Position numbers and translations under genes: made by a program. The notes under the pieces are model-generated. The model was given only the letters and a program-made list of their open reading frames with translations. It did no database searches and was not told where the DNA came from. Source: Paraglaciecola arctica BSs20135 (GTDB taxonomy: Bacteria > Pseudomonadota > Gammaproteobacteria > Enterobacterales > Alteromonadaceae). Taken from it: a stretch of 64,000 bases of DNA. The DNA is taken from contig NZ_BAEO01000012.1 of NCBI RefSeq assembly GCF_000314995.1, forward strand, positions 1-64,000, given 5' to 3'. Below are positions 7,740 through 17,097 of this stretch, one piece after another. Within the stretch, counting starts at the first letter, position 1, and every line of letters starts with the position of its first letter.

Positions 7740-10556
7740 TTACCTTAACATTTTCATTTCTGGTTTTAATCTAAATATTAAACCTAATAGCAGCAATATT
7801 ATGAAGAATAATTCTGATGACCCTCCTCCTGAACTCGAATCCGATGGAAGTTTTATTAGGGGCGCAGTCCCCGATTCGTTAATCGTGACAGGTATACTAA
7901 AAACGAGTTCTCCACCATTATTATCGGTGACTATAACGACAATTTCATAATCGCCAGTTTTCGACGAGGCGCCGTTAATATAATTTCCGATTTGACTATA
8001 TCCATCAGGTAAGTCGCTAGTTTTAAAAGTCAAATAATCGTTGTCTTGGTCTAAAACGTAGTCATTTAGATCGACTTCATACATATCGTTTACTTTTAGA
8101 TATTCACGATTAACCGGGGCTATTAATTCTGGAATATCATTCACATTTACTGGGACAATATAAAAATAACCGATACGGACATCATCTATGTAAAAACTCG
8201 CTTCAATTTCTAAGCCCGGACGGTAATTTAATTTCAAAATATCTTCATTGGTTAAAATACCGCTGAGTTTGCCTTGATCAAGGGTAAATTTTTCGTGGGT
8301 CTCAACTCGTATTGTCGATTCTGGATTGAGAACATATTCTGAAAAATCTATTTCGAATAACTCATCTTCTGTGGCGTAATATGTCGTGCCGTTATTAAAG
8401 TTTCTCTTATTTACATAGGGCTTTGTATCAACAAGTTCAAATGTTGAAATGTGACGATCTGTTTCGGTTACATTTATTACAAAACCTTTATTGCCATCCA
8501 CTACTTGAAACCATCCAGATAGATTGATCCTTTGTTCGGTCCGCCAAAATTTAAGCGCAGAGGGCTCAAAAACTAACGGCTGACCAATTGGAGTTATATA
8601 ATAATCGTTAGATCCAGTTACGTTTATGAAAAATGTGTCCGCTTCTTTCTCTGACAATACCCACTCGTTATCAATTAATTTTAGATGTTTATTTTTACTT
8701 CCAATTTCCAAAAATATTTCTGTTCCATTATTTATCGACAAAAACGCACTGATTGACTCATAACCTCGCTCTTTTTCATTAAGCGGAAAAGATTGCTTAA
8801 CGACAAACTCTTCACCATTAAATTCGAGTATATAAAAGTCTTTCAGGGTTTCTTCAGAATATGAATCTGAAGCAAAAAGAAATTGCCCTTCGTCGTTTAT
8901 TTTGTGGAAAGTATACCCAGAAAAATCACGCGAAAACTCCAATTCACTGAACAATGTAGCGAAAGAACAATCAATAATATCCCCTTGTTGGTCATCCAAT
9001 TTACAAATCTTGTATGTCAAATTTGAACTACGCATAGTTGCAATGAGCGTATTATCGGTTGCCAAAAAAACATCTTCCACAACCTGGCGATTTTCGGCAT
9101 CAGAAATATCGTATTCTTGGATAATTTCTATACCCGAATCTGTCTTGGATAGAACAGTGATCGTGGAAAATAAATGGCTTGAGTCAAACACATAATAATG
9201 GTTTCCTACACTTCCTATTGGTCTGTCAAAGCGTATTGGGCTTGCGGTTAAAGATGCACCAACAAAACTCATATCATTTAACGTAGCATCATATTGCCAA
9301 ACGTATAATTTATCCTCAGTAACACCCGGAACGGGGTTGGAATCACCGGTAATAAGCAATTGTTGGGTTTTCTCGTTGAAGTAATAATCAGAATGTGAAT
9401 CTGAAGGTAAGTCGCCAGTATTTTGAATATTTATCGCAACTTTGCTAATGATTCCATTTTGATTGAATTTCCACAGCTCTCCTTCTTTGCCATCTAGAGC
9501 CAATCGCATTAACATATTAGAGGTTAAAATTTTAACTTCGCCTCGTAGAGTTTGGCTTTCTAAATTCTCTCGCAACACATCGTTGTTTTTCCAATCAATC
9601 TCTACCTGGCGGATAGTTTCGGTCACTTCAAAAGCTAATTGATGGGTTTGGTCTAAACCTAAGGAGCCTAAATTAATGTTGTTGGAGAATTCAAGCTCAA
9701 CAGAATCGGTGTTAATTCCATTGAAAATGTATTCTCGGTTAGTGGTTCGCAGATAAATTGCAGAGGCATCCGGTTTCACTAACAGGTTAACCAATCTGTT
9801 GTCTGACGAATCGTTTACGAACCGGTCAAAATTGATGCTTGTTGTATGTATGGGCCTGAGAAGATTATTGCTCCAATTAATTTCAAATGTATCAAATTCA
9901 ATTTCTACTATACCACCAAAATAATCATCATTCAGTATGACAAAAATTAGCGTATTTGGATTTAAGACCGAAATAAAATAATCGTCCGCCCCAGAGATGC
10001 TTTGAATAGGTAATCTTTCTTCCATTAAAAAACTAAGCATTCCATCGTCGCTTATTTGCCAGAAAGCTATTCTAGAGTCTAACGTTTGAAAAAATTTATT
10101 TTCTGTCACATTAGTCATTTTTGACCAACTGTAAAAGACGTTGCGGTTGATTGTTTGCTTATCTAAGTAGTTCAGATGGCCATGCTCATCAAATTCAAAA
10201 CGATAATAAACAAGTTTAGGCTCTGCACTCAACGCTAATAGATAATTTTTGTAATATACCAATTCGCTAATTACACCGACTTGTTCTGTCTCACTTGCAG
10301 GTATTTCGAGAATTTGAGACTGCTGAAAACTTCCATCGTTTTCACGCTTAAAAACGGTAAAGTTGCTGGTATAACCTGATCCTGTTCTGACTTGTTTTAC
10401 ATCATATAAAAAACTACCGTCATCATTAGCAACAGTAAGTTCAGACAGGTAATTGTTTGCTATCGTATGGGTGTTTATTGTCCGATAGGCATCTGCAGAA
10501 TGAACCTGCGAAGAAAAAAGTAACACACTTATTATGAAACACACATGTCTAAACAT
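7740..10556 (-). CDS. Large secreted protein with GlyGly-CTERM-like tail
   Basis: A 938-residue protein with an N-terminal signal peptide (CFIISVLLFSSQVHSADA) and a GGAG-type ribosome site before the ATG. Most of the chain is beta-rich with repeated YY/F-x-D segments, compatible with a propeller. Residues about 780-910 read as cadherin-like or Ig-like units (NDIPELIAPVN, YVLDQDNDYLTF, VVIVTDNNGG). The C-terminus has a short SSSGGGSS stretch, a hydrophobic helix (ELFFIILLLLGLIF) and basic residues, the three-part signal of GlyGly-CTERM proteins. In the family, such tails are processed by rhombosortase after type II secretion, and a complete gsp operon lies at 40.7-52.2 kb. Its function is unknown. 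Confidence 0.8.
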   Translation of the reverse strand: MFRHVCFIISVLLFSSQVHSADAYRTINTHTIANNYLSELTVANDDGSFLYDVKQVRTGSGYTSNFTVFKRENDGSFQQSQILEIPASETEQVGVISELVYYKNYLLALSAEPKLVYYRFEFDEHGHLNYLDKQTINRNVFYSWSKMTNVTENKFFQTLDSRIAFWQISDDGMLSFLMEERLPIQSISGADDYFISVLNPNTLIFVILNDDYFGGIVEIEFDTFEINWSNNLLRPIHTTSINFDRFVNDSSDNRLVNLLVKPDASAIYLRTTNREYIFNGINTDSVELEFSNNINLGSLGLDQTHQLAFEVTETIRQVEIDWKNNDVLRENLESQTLRGEVKILTSNMLMRLALDGKEGELWKFNQNGIISKVAINIQNTGDLPSDSHSDYYFNEKTQQLLITGDSNPVPGVTEDKLYVWQYDATLNDMSFVGASLTASPIRFDRPIGSVGNHYYVFDSSHLFSTITVLSKTDSGIEIIQEYDISDAENRQVVEDVFLATDNTLIATMRSSNLTYKICKLDDQQGDIIDCSFATLFSELEFSRDFSGYTFHKINDEGQFLFASDSYSEETLKDFYILEFNGEEFVVKQSFPLNEKERGYESISAFLSINNGTEIFLEIGSKNKHLKLIDNEWVLSEKEADTFFINVTGSNDYYITPIGQPLVFEPSALKFWRTEQRINLSGWFQVVDGNKGFVINVTETDRHISTFELVDTKPYVNKRNFNNGTTYYATEDELFEIDFSEYVLNPESTIRVETHEKFTLDQGKLSGILTNEDILKLNYRPGLEIEASFYIDDVRIGYFYIVPVNVNDIPELIAPVNREYLKVNDMYEVDLNDYVLDQDNDYLTFKTSDLPDGYSQIGNYINGASSKTGDYEIVVIVTDNNGGELVFSIPVTINESGTAPLIKLPSDSSSGGGSSELFFIILLLLGLIFRLKPEMKMLR

Positions 10557-10630
10557 TGTTTCTCCATAAACTTAATAAAAGCACCAAAGTATTGCTACAT
10601 CGGTTCAAATTTGGCTTATTTAAGTAGCTG

Positions 10631-10659
10631 AAAAGAGGGTGAGATACTTAGGTCTCACC
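10631..10659 (-). terminator. Rho-independent terminator of the barrel-protein gene
   Basis: On the minus strand a perfect 7-bp stem (GGTGAGA with TCTCACC, 8-nt loop) is followed by CTCTTTTC, 12 bp after the stop codon of the gene at 10671-11219. Confidence 0.75.
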
Positions 10660-10670
10660 TTACTCGAAGT

Positions 10671-11219
10671 TTAAAATAAATAGGAAATAGTTAAATTGCC
10701 AGACACCGCAACATAGGTACCAGATACAACTACGAAGTCCTCATATTCATCTGATTGACGTAACGTTAAAACAAAATCTAACGCTGCTGGCCCCCAATTG
10801 TATCCAAGGCCTCCTCCAAACTGAAAACCGAACACAGAATCACCTTGATTACCCCACTCTTCAGAAAAGAAACCAGCCCCTCCATAGCCTCTAAATCCTC
10901 TCTTTAACAAGCCAACTCCACCGTATGCCATAAGGTCGAATCCTTTATTTTCTAACCCAGAATAACCATTATCATTTTCAAGTGAAAAATAAGTTGCTCT
11001 GATTTGAAATTTATTACTAAAGGCATAACCCGCAGCGACATTAATGCCACTAAAATCTATAGTGCCTGAGTCGTTGTCATCATTGGCTAAAGAGAAAGCA
11101 TAAGATCCTACACCAATGCTAAAATGTTTTTCAGAATTCGAGTTAGATGCATTGGCAGTGACAGAATAACCAAATAATAAAGTGGATAAAAACAAAGTGT
11201 TACGGATGTTTTTTTTCAT
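10671..11219 (-). CDS. Small outer-membrane beta-barrel protein
   Basis: A 182-residue protein with a signal peptide (MKKNIRNTLFLSTLLFGYSV, cleavage after ANA). The mature sequence alternates amphipathic strands rich in Gly and aromatic residues (SIGVGSYAFSLAND, NVAAGYAFSN, GGLGYNWGPAALDFVLTLRQ) and ends in YLF, the terminal phenylalanine recognised by the BAM machinery. This is the pattern of 8-stranded OmpX/OmpA-type porin-like proteins. It lies 114 bp upstream of the large secreted-protein gene on the same strand, with its own terminator in between. A specific role is not apparent. Confidence 0.8.
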   Translation of the reverse strand: MKKNIRNTLFLSTLLFGYSVTANASNSNSEKHFSIGVGSYAFSLANDDNDSGTIDFSGINVAAGYAFSNKFQIRATYFSLENDNGYSGLENKGFDLMAYGGVGLLKRGFRGYGGAGFFSEEWGNQGDSVFGFQFGGGLGYNWGPAALDFVLTLRQSDEYEDFVVVSGTYVAVSGNLTISYLF

Positions 11220-11477
11220 GATATTTCCCTATTTTATGTATTTAAACTAACTTCGTTAAATACGTCCCATGTTGATATGATTTTTGCAAAAATTCGGCAG
11301 GATATTAACGTAACAGGTCGAAAGTGTCTATTGTAGAAACGGAGTATTTTATTTTACCATCTCGACGGTGAAATAAATTGTATATTGTTGATCTATCAAG
11401 TCTGACCAATTTTGGTAGCGCCCCCAAGAACGTGTCGAAGCGTTCACCTTGTGCACAATAAAGTACTGCCTACATCC

Positions 11478-11885
11478 TCAACTATACTTCGCATCAATCT
11501 TCTTCAACGACCGCAAAAACAACCCCAATCCGCCCACAGCTAATACCAAAATAACTATCAGCTCAAAAGTTGTCATAGTGCGCAGGTTAAATCTTACCGA
11601 TGAAATGACACCAAAGATTAGGGCGGTGATTGAACCTAGGGTTAACAGCCAACCTAAAATGTTTTTAGCGTTAAAAAAGACTAACCCTATTCCAAAAATA
11701 AAAGGGATCATGATCATGCCACCAGTGACACCAAAATTATTACCAAAACCAAATAGCCTTGAACCAAGGCCGAAGTTGGACGAGACAGTGATGGAATTAA
11801 GTAGCAGATAAAAACCGCCACACATCATAATCACACCAATAAAAAACTGACCAATACCACCTGAACTTCCGCCTGCACCATTCAT
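11478..11885 (-). CDS. Small membrane protein at end of flotillin/ATPase operon
   Basis: A 135-residue protein with about four hydrophobic segments (FFIGVIMMCGGFYLLL, GGMIMIPFIFGIGLVFF, ILGWLLTLGSITALIFGVIS, ELIVILVLAVGGLGLFL) and a Gly/Ser-rich start (MNGAGGSSGGIGQF). I recognise no family. It starts 59 bp after the giant ATPase gene on the same strand with no terminator in between, so it is probably the last gene of that operon and may be an inner-membrane partner of the SPFH/ATPase proteins. Confidence 0.75.
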   Translation of the reverse strand: MNGAGGSSGGIGQFFIGVIMMCGGFYLLLNSITVSSNFGLGSRLFGFGNNFGVTGGMIMIPFIFGIGLVFFNAKNILGWLLTLGSITALIFGVISSVRFNLRTMTTFELIVILVLAVGGLGLFLRSLKKIDAKYS

Positions 11886-11944
11886 ATCTATTACCTTTCT
11901 AAGCTGTTTTCGCTACTGTGGCTAATTAAACGATGATTTTCAAA

Positions 11945-14900
11945 TTACTTTTTCTTCTTAAAATCGTCTTCTGTCGCACCTGACCATACTTTACTCAATA
12001 GATGCATAGCGGTGGCCACTCGGTTGATGGGTTTAATTAAGTCTGTGGTATCCGACTGCTGCATATCGAGTTTTATCGCTTCGAGTGAATTGGATATTTG
12101 ACCCAATTGTTGCACCGCTTGGGTGGTGGGGTCGCCTTCAATGTCTAGGCTTTTTTTACTGCTAAAGGCACTACAAATATGATGCCAACGGGCGGTTTTT
12201 TCATCATCCATTACACCCCGTAATATGGCTAGTTTAAGTAAATTTTCTTCGGCACCTGAGGTGAGGGTTTGCGCTTCACCTGTGTAGTGGTCGCTGATTA
12301 ATTGCATGAGTTCGTCATGATTCATTACAGCTGAGATTTTCTCTGCCATTTTGTTCATATTGCGGTAACTACCTTGCAATTTGAAGGGAGGCTCTTCGCG
12401 GTAATCTTCTGCGGTGGCGGCTGATCTTATATATTCGAGGTTAACTTTGAGGATCACATCTTGAATGGCGGTTAAGTGTTTCAATACACTAGTGATCTCA
12501 TTGACTTCAGCGCCGCTGTATTGATGACTCAAGTCGCTACTACTGTTATCGCCGCTTTGTGCCATGGCCACTAATTTATAGACATCTTGCATGTCACGCA
12601 GAGCCAATGGCGCTAACACTGGATTAGAGGTGAGGGCATTTTCAATATAACTCAGCGCGAACTGCTCTTCTTTACCGCCTAACACGTCACCTAAGTTATA
12701 AATATCGGCACGGTTGGCTAACATGTCGGGCACTTTAAACACATCACCAGATTCGGTGTACGGGTTACCCGCCATCACCACGCAGAATTTTTTGCCACGC
12801 ATATCATAGGTTTTGGCTTGGCCTTTCCAGACACCTTCAATACGTCTGGTGCCATCACACAATGAGATAAACTTTTGCAAAAACTCTGGGTGGGTATGTT
12901 GAATATCATCTAAATACAACATCACGTTACTGCCCATTTCTAGGCCAAGATTGAGTTTTTCGAGCTCCTGGCGAGCGGTAGCATTTGGCGCGTTTTCAGG
13001 ATCGATAGACGTCACATCGTGTCCGAGCGACGGGCAGTTTATTTTCATAAACACTAAACCTAAACGGTCGGCCACGTATTCCATCAAGGTGGTTTTTCCG
13101 TAACCCGGTGGCGAAATTAGTAATAACAGCCCCATTAAATCGGTACGTTTATTTTCACCTATGGTGCCCATTTGTTTGGCGAGGTTGTCACCAATAATAG
13201 GCAAATAAACTTCGTTGATTAAACGGTTTCGGACAAAAGAACTAAGGGGCTTGGCTTTGTAAGAGTCTAGTTGTAATTCCTTTTTGCTGGCTTGCATTTC
13301 ATGCTGGCGTAACTGGTGATAACGATGAAAGTTCGCCACATGTTGATTATGATATTGGTTAAGTCGTTCACTGTATTCATCCAGCGCAATATTTAGCTGA
13401 CTGTCCACAATGTTTTTATGATCACTAAGCAAACCTTCCACCGTAATATTAAGATCGACTTTACTGGGTCTAACACTTAGTTTGCCTTGGCATATAAGTA
13501 AAGCCGCAGTCTCTGGTAAATAGTGACTTAATTGTGCTTTATCGCTATCGCCTAAAGTGGCCGCTAGCCAAGCGTTAGTTAAACTCCATTGTTCTTCTAA
13601 GCCTGCAATATTGGCTTGTTTAGGTTCGGCTTGTTCAAGCAATTGATTAAACTGCGCCATAGCGCCTTGGAATTCATGTAAATGCCCCAGCGTGTCTAGC
13701 TGTTTAGTAAAGCCTTCAGACAAACTTTTAGCCGATTGGCTACTGATAAATGCCAATTTGGGCTGGGCCAATTCTGCACTTAAATAATCAGTACTTTGGA
13801 CTATTTCATGCTCTTCAAACCTTAGTGAAAATTGCTGACAAAAAGCCTGAATTTTTAGTTTTAATGTATGCTGTAATTGTTCAAATCCACTGCGGCTATT
13901 AAATGATGTTGCCAATAGTTGTGCACTAAAGGCATGGCTTTGCCAAATTTTTTGTTGAGTTTTTTCTCGGCTCGCGAAGGTCCAAAATAACATCGCCAAA
14001 GCCCTAGACTTAGGAGAGTAACGCAACAAATCCGCTTTTTGATGCACAGGTAATATAGCCTGCAATAGTTTGACTGTGTCTGCGTCATGTACGCCTTTTT
14101 CGTAACCTTCTTGATAACGTTCGGCCATATAATGACGCACTAACTGCTGCAGGGCTTTGGGGTCATCAACCAATTCATACAAAGCGTGAATTGATTGACC
14201 ATTTTGCTGTAACTCACCATCACGAATAATCAAAGATGCTAAATATTCGACTCGGCTCACATCACTATTTTCAGATACTAAGGCTTGTTGCCAATAGGGT
14301 TTAAGGTCATTTAGTTCCTGATTATCTAGCTGTTCAAAATAGTCAGTACCCACTAAGTGGCGATATAGGCCATCGTCACGGGGCAGTAAAGTTAAATCTA
14401 GGTTTTGAGAATTGACGCTAAATTTATGCCTGCCCAACTTAATAACCGCGCCGCCATCTTCAAAAATATCCTGCTTATCTCGAAGGCTACGAATACCTTG
14501 TTCTTTGGCCGCTTTTAATTGCGCTTCTAAATCATCCGCTTTAACCGGGTCGTTCAGTTCGCGCAACTGCGCCACTAAATCAGCAATTTTCTTCACCATA
14601 GGATCGGAAGCAAAGTAGGTATTTAGCTGGTCTGCATCTTTAAAAGAATTGGCACGCCTACCCACACCTTTTAAAATTCTCTGTGCTGCAGAAAACAAGT
14701 TTTGCGAACGACGTTGTTGGTCTTCAAGCAGGCTTTGTTTGCGGCTTTCAAATACGCTGTGTAATTCTTCCCGCTTATCCATAATATCGCTGAGGAACTG
14801 GTCGTACTCACTGAATTTAGACTCTAATTCTTCTAACTGGATCATCAATCTGGATAACTGCTCATCGGCTTTTTCTGGCGTATCTACCATAGCAATCGCA

Positions 14901-17011
14901 CTATTAATGCTTTGGGAAAACAACCTAAACTGTGCTGCAAATTCAGCGGTGGATTCGCCTGAACCTAACTCTTTACGGCGTTTTTTACCCTTAGCTTTAA
15001 CTTGATTGAGTTTGGCATAGATCTCTGAGATATCATCGAGGATTTTGGTTCTGATGGTGGCATCATCCACTTTTAATCCATTGAGGATCTCGGTCAATAA
15101 ATCTAAGCCAATAGATAGGTTATCCAGCTCTTCGATAAGGGGCTTGATTGCCACGACTAAATCTACTTGAGACAAACTATTTTCTAAGGTGATAATTTTG
15201 TCATGGTAAGGCTGCAGTGCTTTGTCAGCGGATAAAAAGTCTACTGTGGCACTGCTGACTATTTCAAACTGTTCAGTTACTTGAGTATCTAATTCAGCAA
15301 TACGTTCTCTGTTGATATAACGCTGCTCTTTGAGCGTGATCAAATGCCCACGTTGTTGTCGTAGCGCTGTTAAACATTCAACAAATTGCTCAGGTGATTG
15401 CCAGTCGCTTATTTTAATTGTGGCTAAAACATCCGTTTGTTTTTGTTCGGCTTGGGCTAACGCTTTGTCTGCCTGTAAACGGATTTGTTCGACTTTAACA
15501 AACTCGTCTATCACCAATTCCGCAGTAGCGGTTATCTGTTTGACTACTTCTCCTAAACCGTCCACTTCTGGCTCAGCTAGCCAGTAATAACTGTCGAACA
15601 TAGTGCGGCAGGTCTTAATCAGGTCTTCATATAAATTACGGCTGGGATTAGGGTTTGCCACACTGCGGTTAATCGCAATTAAGTCTGAAATCCCGCGCAC
15701 TAACTCTTTATTGCCAATACGACTAAAAAAGCTATCAGTGGTGGGTTGTTTTGCGGCATGTTCTTGACTGAAATAGGGGGTTTCCCAGACTTGCATGGGG
15801 TGTACACGGGTTGCTTCATCTTCGGCGACAAACACCACCATAGTGCCGTTTTCAAACACACTATAACCGTGGGCATAAATGGGATTTTGTAATTCTTTAC
15901 GGATAAGATTGTAAGAATACAACCCAATCAATCCCGACTCTGGCTCATAAAATACATAGAGTACATCTTCACCATTAGGCGAACTGACTGTACGCTTAAA
16001 TTGCAAACCTTGTATTTCATCTGGGAAGGATTTGCTTTCACCATTTTGTAGGTAATAACCACCTGGGAAAATGATGCCGTGATCTTCAGGTAAAGATACA
16101 CAAGCCAAACCAATAGCATCGATACGATTAACTTGATTGGTGCGGGTATTAAATACCAAAAAGCGATACTGCTTTTCTCGATACGGCTGAATTTTTAATA
16201 ATATCAAGCTGCCTATTTGCGCATATTGCACGTCCGCATCGGCTAGACTTTGAGTTTGATCTTCTACCGATTCATTGTAGATACCCAAACCATCTTCGGT
16301 ATTGTTTTCAACCTTAATAGTCAGCTGGCCACTTATGGTTTCAACAAACACCTGATCGAGAATGTTAATGTGTGGATGTTGACCCGTCTCGTGGGTTTCA
16401 CGCCCAGCTTTTTGCCATTCAAAATCGTGTGAAGCGGCAACTTTGATCGTTCTTTCGCCACGATTGTCGATGTAACTAGCCGACCCATCTTTATTGACTC
16501 GCCATTGAAATACCCGAGTGTCTTCGATTTTTCGGCCAATCTGAAAAACCGCAAACAGGGTTTGGTTTTGTACTTTTAGCTGAATTAAACGGGCTTCTTT
16601 GTAATAGACATACAACTCATTAAATTCTTTAACAAAGGTACTATCAGCTAAAAAACTACCGGCTAAATCTTGTGCTTCTAATTCAAAACCAGAATCGTGC
16701 TGTTTGAGCTTATATAAGGCAAACACATCTTGGACTTTGGTTTCTTTTTTCAGCCCAATAAAAACGTTGTAACCAAATAAAATATTATCGCCCACAGGCA
16801 CAATATCTCTGGCCACGCAGTTATTTTCAGTGCGCACTCGCACGCGGCTAAGCACATCAAGTTTGGCTTGACCGAACTCTTCTATACGCGCCTGATTAAG
16901 GCTTTCGACTTTTTGTTTAAGCTTAGACGCTTGCTCGGTTAAACGGGCGCGAATGACTTCATAGGCGCCGCCTTCGGCTACTGCTTGATCAACTTGGCTT
17001 TGATCAGTCAT
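11945..17011 (-). CDS. Giant DUF3686/AAA-type ATPase (annotated elsewhere as DNA repair ATPase)
   Basis: A 1688-residue protein. The N-terminal several hundred residues match the DUF3686 type (RARLTEQASKLKQKVESLNQ, DNILFGYNVFIGLKKET). A long coiled-coil region follows, about residues 490-830. A AAA+ module with Walker A SPPGYGKTTLM (near 1300) and Walker B NVMLYLDDIQHT (near 1365) lies towards the C-terminus, with a sensor-like VVMAGNPY segment after it. The protein has no membrane segment. Databases label the family as DNA repair ATPase on slim grounds; its position after a YqiJ-like and a YqiK-like flotillin gene points instead to a membrane-associated role (inference). A terminator-like hairpin between it and the flotillin gene suggests lower or conditional expression. 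Confidence 0.85.
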   Translation of the reverse strand: MTDQSQVDQAVAEGGAYEVIRARLTEQASKLKQKVESLNQARIEEFGQAKLDVLSRVRVRTENNCVARDIVPVGDNILFGYNVFIGLKKETKVQDVFALYKLKQHDSGFELEAQDLAGSFLADSTFVKEFNELYVYYKEARLIQLKVQNQTLFAVFQIGRKIEDTRVFQWRVNKDGSASYIDNRGERTIKVAASHDFEWQKAGRETHETGQHPHINILDQVFVETISGQLTIKVENNTEDGLGIYNESVEDQTQSLADADVQYAQIGSLILLKIQPYREKQYRFLVFNTRTNQVNRIDAIGLACVSLPEDHGIIFPGGYYLQNGESKSFPDEIQGLQFKRTVSSPNGEDVLYVFYEPESGLIGLYSYNLIRKELQNPIYAHGYSVFENGTMVVFVAEDEATRVHPMQVWETPYFSQEHAAKQPTTDSFFSRIGNKELVRGISDLIAINRSVANPNPSRNLYEDLIKTCRTMFDSYYWLAEPEVDGLGEVVKQITATAELVIDEFVKVEQIRLQADKALAQAEQKQTDVLATIKISDWQSPEQFVECLTALRQQRGHLITLKEQRYINRERIAELDTQVTEQFEIVSSATVDFLSADKALQPYHDKIITLENSLSQVDLVVAIKPLIEELDNLSIGLDLLTEILNGLKVDDATIRTKILDDISEIYAKLNQVKAKGKKRRKELGSGESTAEFAAQFRLFSQSINSAIAMVDTPEKADEQLSRLMIQLEELESKFSEYDQFLSDIMDKREELHSVFESRKQSLLEDQQRRSQNLFSAAQRILKGVGRRANSFKDADQLNTYFASDPMVKKIADLVAQLRELNDPVKADDLEAQLKAAKEQGIRSLRDKQDIFEDGGAVIKLGRHKFSVNSQNLDLTLLPRDDGLYRHLVGTDYFEQLDNQELNDLKPYWQQALVSENSDVSRVEYLASLIIRDGELQQNGQSIHALYELVDDPKALQQLVRHYMAERYQEGYEKGVHDADTVKLLQAILPVHQKADLLRYSPKSRALAMLFWTFASREKTQQKIWQSHAFSAQLLATSFNSRSGFEQLQHTLKLKIQAFCQQFSLRFEEHEIVQSTDYLSAELAQPKLAFISSQSAKSLSEGFTKQLDTLGHLHEFQGAMAQFNQLLEQAEPKQANIAGLEEQWSLTNAWLAATLGDSDKAQLSHYLPETAALLICQGKLSVRPSKVDLNITVEGLLSDHKNIVDSQLNIALDEYSERLNQYHNQHVANFHRYHQLRQHEMQASKKELQLDSYKAKPLSSFVRNRLINEVYLPIIGDNLAKQMGTIGENKRTDLMGLLLLISPPGYGKTTLMEYVADRLGLVFMKINCPSLGHDVTSIDPENAPNATARQELEKLNLGLEMGSNVMLYLDDIQHTHPEFLQKFISLCDGTRRIEGVWKGQAKTYDMRGKKFCVVMAGNPYTESGDVFKVPDMLANRADIYNLGDVLGGKEEQFALSYIENALTSNPVLAPLALRDMQDVYKLVAMAQSGDNSSSDLSHQYSGAEVNEITSVLKHLTAIQDVILKVNLEYIRSAATAEDYREEPPFKLQGSYRNMNKMAEKISAVMNHDELMQLISDHYTGEAQTLTSGAEENLLKLAILRGVMDDEKTARWHHICSAFSSKKSLDIEGDPTTQAVQQLGQISNSLEAIKLDMQQSDTTDLIKPINRVATAMHLLSKVWSGATEDDFKKKK

Positions 17012-17060
17012 CGTTTGGCCTGCATAGCTTGTTCTTTCATAGAAAATACTCCCAGCTAAT

Positions 17061-17085
17061 TAAAAGGGGCAGTTCATCACTGCCC
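17061..17085 (-). terminator. Intercistronic terminator between flotillin and ATPase genes
   Basis: On the minus strand GGGCAGT and ACTGCCC (7-bp perfect stem, 5-nt loop) are followed by CTTTTAATT. It lies 12 bp after the flotillin stop and 50 bp before the ATPase start, so it would reduce, not necessarily block, read-through. Confidence 0.7.
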
Positions 17086-17097
17086 ATGTATTCTTTA

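Noticed and set aside
7654-7950. 98-codon plus-strand frame at the end of the large secreted-protein gene
   Set aside because: It overlaps the 3' end of the 938-residue gene in antisense and has no ribosome site.
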